Origin: Acidimicrobiales bacterium
GTDB taxonomy: Bacteria; Actinomycetota; Acidimicrobiia; Acidimicrobiales; RAAP-2
Assembly: GCA_015478655.1 (NCBI GenBank)
Contig: JADMIJ010000023.1
Coordinates: 1-47,941, forward strand
DNA: 47,941 bases
Reading direction: 5' to 3'
In this document: positions 43,271 through 47,941 of the stretch, piece by piece
Layout: the number at the start of each line of letters is the position of its first letter
How positions within the stretch are numbered: position 1 is the first letter of the stretch
Program-made: the position numbers and the translations under genes
The notes under the pieces: model-generated
Database searches by the model: none
Seen by the model: the letters and a program-made list of their open reading frames with translations, nothing else
What the model was told of the DNA's origin: nothing

Positions 43271-45106
43271 GTGATCACCGTCGTCCTCATCGGATTCCTC
43301 GGAGGTCTGGTCACGGGGATATCCCCGTGCATTCTGCCCGTCGTGCCCGTGATCTTCGCCGCCGGGGCGGCCGGTGGCCTCCCCGATGATGGGCGGGAGG
43401 AGGTTGGGCCGGCCACTGGGGACGGGCGGTCCCGGACATTGCAGCCGTCCTCTGGAGCCGACACTGCCGGCGCCACCACTGACTCGGCTGACGTGCAGCT
43501 GGCCGAGCCCGAAGTACAGCTGGCCGAGGTTCGACGCCGCCGCCGCCGGCCGCTGGCGGTGGTCGGAGGACTGGTCCTGAGCTTCTCGGTGTTCACCCTG
43601 ACCGGCTCGTGGTTGTTGAGCCTGCTGGGCCTTCCCCAGGACGCGCTGCGGTGGATCGGGCTGGTCGTTCTCGGTGTGGTCGGTCTGGGGTTGATCGTTC
43701 CGGCCGTCGGGGACGCGCTGGAGCGCCCGTTCGCCAGGGTGGCCGGTGGCCGTCAGCACAGCGACCGCGGTGGGTTCGTCCTGGGCCTCAGCCTCGGTCT
43801 GGTCTTCGTGCCCTGCGCCGGCCCGGTGCTCGCCGCCATCACCGTGGTCGGCGCCCATCACCGATTCGGCTTCGGGGCCTTTCTCCTGACGGTGGCGTTC
43901 GCCCTTGGCATCGCCGTTCCCCTGCTCGTCTTCGCACTCCTCGGGCAACGTCTGGGGACACGGATGCACCTGCTCCGGTCCCAGGCGGCAGTGGCCCGCA
44001 AGGTGATCGGAGCCGTTCTCGTACTCACGGCTCTGGCCATCGGCGCCAACCTGACCGACGGTCTGCAGAGGGCGTTGCCCGGCTACACCAATTCGCTCCA
44101 GACCAGGATCGAGGCCAACGCCAGCGCCAAGCAGGCGCTCGGAAGTGTGACCGGCAACAATTCGGGTGGCGCCATCGCATCCTGTACCGACGCCAGTGCC
44201 ACCCTGCAGCAGTGCGGGACGGCACCACGGATCTCCGGAATCGACCGGTGGCTGAACACGCCGGGAAGCGAGCCCCTGTCGATCAGCGGCCTCCGGGGCA
44301 GAGTCGTCCTGGTCGACTTCTGGACGTACTCGTGCATCAACTGCCAGCGCACGCTTCCGCATCTCGAGGCTTGGAACCGCTCCTACGCCAAGGACGGTCT
44401 GACCATCATCGGTGTCCACACCCCCGAGTTCGCCTTCGAGCACGTGGTCTCCAACGTGTCTCAGGCCGCCGGCCAACTCGGCGTGACCTACCCGATCGCA
44501 ATCGACAACGGGTACTCGACCTGGAATGCCTACCAGAACAACTATTGGCCGGCCGAATACCTGATCGATGCGACCGGCCACGTTCGCCACATCGACTTCG
44601 GTGAGGGCCAGTACGCCCAGAGCGAGGCCTTCATCCGACAACTGTTGGTGGCGGCCGATCCGAAGGTGGTCCTGCCCAAGCCCACCGATGTCGCCAACAC
44701 CACACCCAACGAGCCGACCACTCCCGAGTCGTACCTGGGTTACCAGCACCTTCAGAACCTCGCCGGGGAGACCGTGCAGCAGGGTTCGATGGCCACGTAC
44801 CAGGCGCCCTCCTCCATCCCCCAGGACGAGTACGCCTACAACGGCCAATGGTCGATCGGAGCGGAGAGCTCCACCGCCGGCCCGGGAGCGACGTTGGACC
44901 TCGCCTTTCAGGCCAAGGACGTCTACCTGGTCCTGGGAGGAGCGGGGACGATTCGAGTCTCCGTCGACGGGAAGCCGACGCCAACGGTCGCCGTCAGCGG
45001 CGAGCCCAAGCTCTACCAGCTTGTCGGGTCGTCCTCCTCGCAGCAGGCAGTTCTGTCGTTGGCGGTATCTCCCGGGGTGCAGGCCTACGACTTCACCTTC
45101 GGGTGA
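43271..45106 (+). CDS. dipZ: DipZ-like CcdA-thioredoxin fusion protein
   Basis: This 611-residue membrane protein resembles mycobacterial DipZ. The N-terminal CcdA/DsbD transmembrane domain (about 1-270) has the paired cysteine motifs SPCILPVVPV (first helix) and VPCAGPVLA, with an unusual soluble, charged insert of about 50 residues between helices 1 and 2. A thioredoxin-like periplasmic domain follows (about 320-470), with SCINCQRTLPHLE giving the redox pair C-x-x-C and later ATGHVRHIDFGEG. The C-terminal domain (about 490-611) is a beta-sandwich-like module typical of DipZ. It passes reducing equivalents outward. The GTG start has a near-leaderless ECF-type promoter. Confidence 0.9.
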   Translation: MITVVLIGFLGGLVTGISPCILPVVPVIFAAGAAGGLPDDGREEVGPATGDGRSRTLQPSSGADTAGATTDSADVQLAEPEVQLAEVRRRRRRPLAVVGGLVLSFSVFTLTGSWLLSLLGLPQDALRWIGLVVLGVVGLGLIVPAVGDALERPFARVAGGRQHSDRGGFVLGLSLGLVFVPCAGPVLAAITVVGAHHRFGFGAFLLTVAFALGIAVPLLVFALLGQRLGTRMHLLRSQAAVARKVIGAVLVLTALAIGANLTDGLQRALPGYTNSLQTRIEANASAKQALGSVTGNNSGGAIASCTDASATLQQCGTAPRISGIDRWLNTPGSEPLSISGLRGRVVLVDFWTYSCINCQRTLPHLEAWNRSYAKDGLTIIGVHTPEFAFEHVVSNVSQAAGQLGVTYPIAIDNGYSTWNAYQNNYWPAEYLIDATGHVRHIDFGEGQYAQSEAFIRQLLVAADPKVVLPKPTDVANTTPNEPTTPESYLGYQHLQNLAGETVQQGSMATYQAPSSIPQDEYAYNGQWSIGAESSTAGPGATLDLAFQAKDVYLVLGGAGTIRVSVDGKPTPTVAVSGEPKLYQLVGSSSSQQAVLSLAVSPGVQAYDFTFG

Positions 45107-45190
45107 TGCATCGGGGTCCGTGCCCGTTGGTCCGGACTCAGCCACGCATGCCCGCCGCAGGCGTGCCGACCCCCTGGGCGGCGCCGGATT

Positions 45191-45214
45191 GAACAGTTTC
45201 CGCGTGGCGGACGT
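45191..45214 (+). promoter_or_regulatory. ECF-type promoter motif before the lipoprotein-sigma operon
   Basis: GAAC at 45191-45194, a 17-bp spacer and CGT at 45212-45214, the same arrangement as before dipZ. The genes behind it end in an ECF sigma factor and its anti-sigma factor, so autoregulation is likely. A housekeeping reading (TTGAAC, 19 bp, TAATAC) is possible at the same place. Confidence 0.6.
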
Positions 45215-45255
45215 AATACTTGGCACATTGAAAGCGGAGAGAGGTCGAAAAAGAC

Positions 45256-45858
45256 ATGGAAACAGATGAGCGGTCGGTGGGTCAGCGGTCGGGGGGACGG
45301 CGGTCGCTGACGGGATCACGGTGGCTGGCGGTCGGGGCCCTGGGCGCGTTCGCCCTGGTGGCGGCAGCGTGCAGCTCGGGCGGATCAAGCTCGACGACCA
45401 CGACCGCCGGTGGTGGAACCTCCCCCCCGACCTCGGGGGCGGCCGCCGCGGCCGTGGTGATGACCGGCAGTACCGCCCACGGCACGGTACTGACCAACAA
45501 CGCCGGAATGACGCTCTACCGCCTCACTGCTGACGGGACGGGGACGCCGACGTGCACGGGTGCTTGTGCCTCCCTGTGGCCCCCGCTGACCGTTCCTTCG
45601 GGCACGGCGCATGTGGTGGGCGCCGCCGGCCTCAGTGCCTCGAACCTCGGAACCGTGGCCCGCTCCGACGGGACGCTCCAGGTCACCTACAAGGGCATGC
45701 CCCTCTACCGCTATTCGGGCGACACCAAGACCGGCGACGCCAACGGCCAAGGGTTCGCGGGCATCTGGTTCGTCATTCCGCCGTCCGGCGCGTCCGGCGC
45801 GCCGGCGGCGACGACGACCCCGACGACAGCCAAATCCTCCGGTGGCTACGGCTACTGA
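45256..45858 (+). CDS. COG4315-type lipoprotein with secreted repeats
   Basis: This 200-residue protein has a signal peptide with lipobox-like ALVAAACSS (Cys39), then a Ser/Thr/Gly linker. Two secreted-repeat units follow (about 72-110 and 118-165): GTVLTNNAGMTLYRLTADG, CTGACASLWPPL, then LGTVARSDGTLQVTYKGMPLYRY and GDTKTGDANGQGFAGIWF. This is the COG4315 pattern found in predicted lipoproteins of unknown role, often beside ECF sigma factors. The tail is Gly/Thr-rich. It precedes the sigma gene by 55 bp. Confidence 0.88.
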   Translation: METDERSVGQRSGGRRSLTGSRWLAVGALGAFALVAAACSSGGSSSTTTTAGGGTSPPTSGAAAAAVVMTGSTAHGTVLTNNAGMTLYRLTADGTGTPTCTGACASLWPPLTVPSGTAHVVGAAGLSASNLGTVARSDGTLQVTYKGMPLYRYSGDTKTGDANGQGFAGIWFVIPPSGASGAPAATTTPTTAKSSGGYGY

Positions 45859-45913
45859 GCTGGTCAACCTTCCTCCCGGGTTGAGCCATCAACAGGGCGG
45901 TAGCGTTCAGGAG

Positions 45914-46477
45914 GTGACCGAATTCGGCAGGTCGACGGCCCCGGCATCGTTCGGGCCCGGGCCGATGGCGGAGGCGGCGGACGAAGAACGGATGCGCCAC
46001 GCCTTCGTGGCCCACCAGGCCGAGCTCCACGGTCTCGCCCGGAGGGTGCTGGGTAGCCACCACCTGGCGGAGGATGCGGTGCAGGAGACGTTCGTGCGAG
46101 CGTGGAGAGCCCGTAAGCGGTTCGATTCCTCGCGTGGGTCCTTGAGGACGTGGCTGTTCTCCATTGAGCGCAACCTTCTCATCGACATGGCGAGAACGCG
46201 TGCCCGAGCGGAGAACCACAGTGCCCGGTCAGCTCCTATGACCGAGTCAATCGACGACGGAGTCGAGAAGGCCATGGACTCGTGGCAGGTGGAGGAGGCG
46301 ATCCTCGGGCTCACCTCGGAACACCGGGCGGTCATCGTCGAGATGTACTTCCGTGGACGGACCAGCAAGGAGGTGGCCGTGCAGATGGCCATTCCCGAAG
46401 GGACGGTGCGGAGCCGGCTGTTCTACGCCCTCAAAGCGCTGCGAGTGAACCTGGATGCCGCGGGATGGCAGCAGTGA
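45914..46477 (+). CDS. ECF-family RNA polymerase sigma factor
   Basis: This protein of about 187 residues has sigma region 2 (HAFVAHQAELHGLARRVLGS, HLAEDAVQETFVRAWRA, TWLFSIERNLLIDMAR) and region 4 (ILGLTSEHRAVIVEMYF, SKEVAVQMAIPEGTVRSRLF, YALKALRVNL). It resembles group SigK/SigL-type or similar ECF factors paired with ZAS anti-sigma proteins. GTG 45914 overlaps the Shine-Dalgarno core AGGAGGTGA, which is odd; ATG 45965 gives a shorter start. The frame is open to 45611. It is followed by the anti-sigma gene in a GTGATG overlap. Confidence 0.9.
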   Translation: MTEFGRSTAPASFGPGPMAEAADEERMRHAFVAHQAELHGLARRVLGSHHLAEDAVQETFVRAWRARKRFDSSRGSLRTWLFSIERNLLIDMARTRARAENHSARSAPMTESIDDGVEKAMDSWQVEEAILGLTSEHRAVIVEMYFRGRTSKEVAVQMAIPEGTVRSRLFYALKALRVNLDAAGWQQ

Positions 46478-47211
46478 TGGGACGAGACTGCACCGAATGG
46501 CAGGGCATGATGGCCATGGACGCCATCGGGCTCGCCACGGAAGGCGAGTCCCGGGATCTCCGGGAGCATGTCGCCCTTTGCCCGAGCTGTCGTCAGGACG
46601 CTGCCGATCTGCTCAGCGCAGCCGGTGCGCTGCGCTCTGTCGATCCCGCTCAGGTCGGACGTCTCGAGCCTCAGCGGCCGAAGGAGGCAGCGGCCACGAG
46701 AGGCCGTGTGGAGGCAACGCCGGCTGGACCGCTCTCCGCTGCCGATGCCCATGCCGGGCATGGAAAGAAGACAGGGCACCCGACCCGGAGCCCGGCCACA
46801 AGCGGTCGGCGACGCAGGTTGGCCGGTGTTGGCGGCGCGCTCCTGGCCGCGGCGGCTGCCATCACCGCGGTGGTGGCACTCGGCGGTGCCCCTGCCCCTG
46901 CCAGCCGGACCACAGCACTGACGGGACAAACCGGGGTAGTGGCCTCGATTGCGCTCACCTCCCAGTCGTGGGGCACTCGCGGCACGCTGCGGGAGTCGGG
47001 GCAGGCACCCGGGCAGGTCCTGACGGTGGCCATGAAGTCCGCGTCGGGTCGGTGGTGGGTGGCGGGCAGCTACCGGACGGCGGCCCGGTCCGGCCCACTC
47101 GAGGTGCAGGTGTCGTGCGCCGTGGCACTCAACCAGGTCACCGACGTGTGGGTGACCGACCAGTCGGGCCACGTGGTTCTCGACGCGTACGTGGGCGAAC
47201 GACAGCGCTGA
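46477..47211 (+). CDS. Zinc-finger (ZAS) anti-sigma factor
   Basis: This 244-residue protein has an N-terminal zinc-binding anti-sigma domain with the HxxxCxxC core (LREHVALCPSCRQ near residue 28), then a linker and one transmembrane helix (LAGVGGALLAAAAAITAVVA at about residues 113-132). An extracytoplasmic domain with SAVALNQVTDVWV-like strands follows, with DVWVTDQSGHVVLDAYVG at the end. It should hold the ECF sigma factor inactive until a redox or envelope signal. GTG 46474 or ATG 46477 starts it; both overlap the sigma stop. Confidence 0.88.
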   Translation: MGRDCTEWQGMMAMDAIGLATEGESRDLREHVALCPSCRQDAADLLSAAGALRSVDPAQVGRLEPQRPKEAAATRGRVEATPAGPLSAADAHAGHGKKTGHPTRSPATSGRRRRLAGVGGALLAAAAAITAVVALGGAPAPASRTTALTGQTGVVASIALTSQSWGTRGTLRESGQAPGQVLTVAMKSASGRWWVAGSYRTAARSGPLEVQVSCAVALNQVTDVWVTDQSGHVVLDAYVGERQR

Positions 47212-47271
47212 TACCGTGTCCGACAACGGGCCACCGGCTCGGATAGGTGCCGGGCCAGGGCGGCAGGGCGA

Positions 47272-47300
47272 TTGACACTCAAGGCCGTAGGGGCTAATGT
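47272..47300 (+). promoter_or_regulatory. rRNA operon promoter
   Basis: TTGACA (47272-47277), a 17-bp spacer and TAATGT (47295-47300) form a near-ideal housekeeping promoter. It lies about 300 bp before the 16S 5' end, leaving a long leader as in other rrn operons. The interval 47212-47270 holds no gene. Confidence 0.8.
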
Positions 47301-47307
47301 GACTAGT

Positions 47308-47603
47308 CCCGGTGAACGACCCGCGAGGGTTTCGCCAGGCACCTACAGAATGGGGCTCTAGCCTCTGCCTGTGGAAAATCCGGCATCGACGCCTTCGGCG
47401 TGTGCCTGGTCGCTCCTTGAAAACGGAATAGTGATAGCCAAAAGTCAGTGCGGGCGATCGCGGGGCAACCCGAGATCGCCAGTCAATTCAAAGCATTGAA
47501 CGGACAATGTCTGTTCTTTGCCAGTATTCAGTTGACCGAGAGGATCAGTGTCCTCGACGTCAGCTCTTCGATTTCGGCAGGGCCTCCGGGTCTTGACGAG
47601 GTC
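47308..47603 (+). other. rrn leader with antitermination and processing elements
   Basis: The leader carries a boxA-like GCTCCTTGAAAAC at 47412-47424 and TGTTCTTTG at 47512-47520. A short hairpin lies at 47389-47401. A GNRA hairpin spans 47453-47480 (7-bp outer stem, GCAA loop), and GAGGA/TCCTC with loop TCAGTG lies at 47540-47555. Such parts mediate Nus-factor antitermination and RNase III processing. Boundaries are approximate. Confidence 0.55.

Positions 47604-47941
<338 letters not shown>

Noticed and set aside
42563..45388. 941-codon ORF on the minus strand
   Set aside because: It lies opposite argH and dipZ, both with strong family motifs; its translation is Gly/Arg/Gln-rich and shows no family pattern. 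Such antisense frames are common in GC-rich DNA.

Overview
The window is high-GC DNA from an actinobacterium. The order mihF-gmk-rpoZ-coaBC-metK-priA-def-fmt-rpe-ribD-ribBA-ribH is the familiar actinobacterial arrangement, also known in Mycobacterium. The secreted propeller-like repeat protein, the DUF1844 gene beside infC and the actinobacterial PriA-like protein fit the class Acidimicrobiia best. That class call is an inference; the partial 16S gene at the right end could settle it.

Layout. Positions 1-8.9 kb are an accessory segment: a membrane O-acyltransferase, the 3' stump of a methyltransferase gene, a class I glutamine-amidotransferase-like protein, a DinB-like protein, a secreted six-repeat protein, a GNAT acetyltransferase with a secreted partner, and a 5-oxoprolinase operon (pxpA, fused pxpBC). 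Positions 9.1-21.4 kb are the housekeeping block: nucleoid protein, guanylate kinase, RNA polymerase omega, CoA and SAM synthesis, PriA-like protein, peptide deformylase, formyltransferase, ribulose-phosphate epimerase, riboflavin genes and hisG. Positions 21.4-24.5 kb hold a cold-shock-domain protein whose disordered tail lies antisense to the tail of an MFS transporter, then a DUF1844 gene. Positions 24.7-30.9 kb are translation genes (infC, rpmI, rplT, a SpoU/TrmH methyltransferase, pheS, pheT). Positions 31.0-34.0 kb are a small accessory and decayed patch: a frameshifted VOC gene, a twice-frameshifted AraC-type gene, an amidohydrolase and a hypothetical gene. Positions 34.2-43.1 kb are a complete arginine operon, argCJBDFRGH, behind a promoter overlapped by two ArgR-box-like palindromes. 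Positions 43.2-47.2 kb are a probable ECF sigma regulon: a DipZ-like redox protein, a COG4315-type lipoprotein, the ECF sigma factor and its zinc-finger anti-sigma factor. The window ends with an rRNA promoter, a structured leader and the first ~340 nt of 16S rRNA.

Notable patterns. Co-oriented neighbours very often overlap by exactly four bases (ATGA or GTGA). Four further junctions (mihF/gmk, metK/priA, rpe/ribD, rplT/trmH) read CTGA in the right frame, and at each the canonical start looks poor, which suggests CTG initiation. infC has no ATG, GTG, TTG or CTG start where IF3 must begin; an ATA codon behind a Shine-Dalgarno sequence is the best start. Several genes have a -10-like hexamer 6-8 nt before ATG, as expected for leaderless mRNAs. 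The motif GAAC-N17-CGT sits before both dipZ and the lipoprotein gene, linking them to the adjacent ECF sigma factor. I found no CRISPR array, prophage, insertion sequence or defence system.
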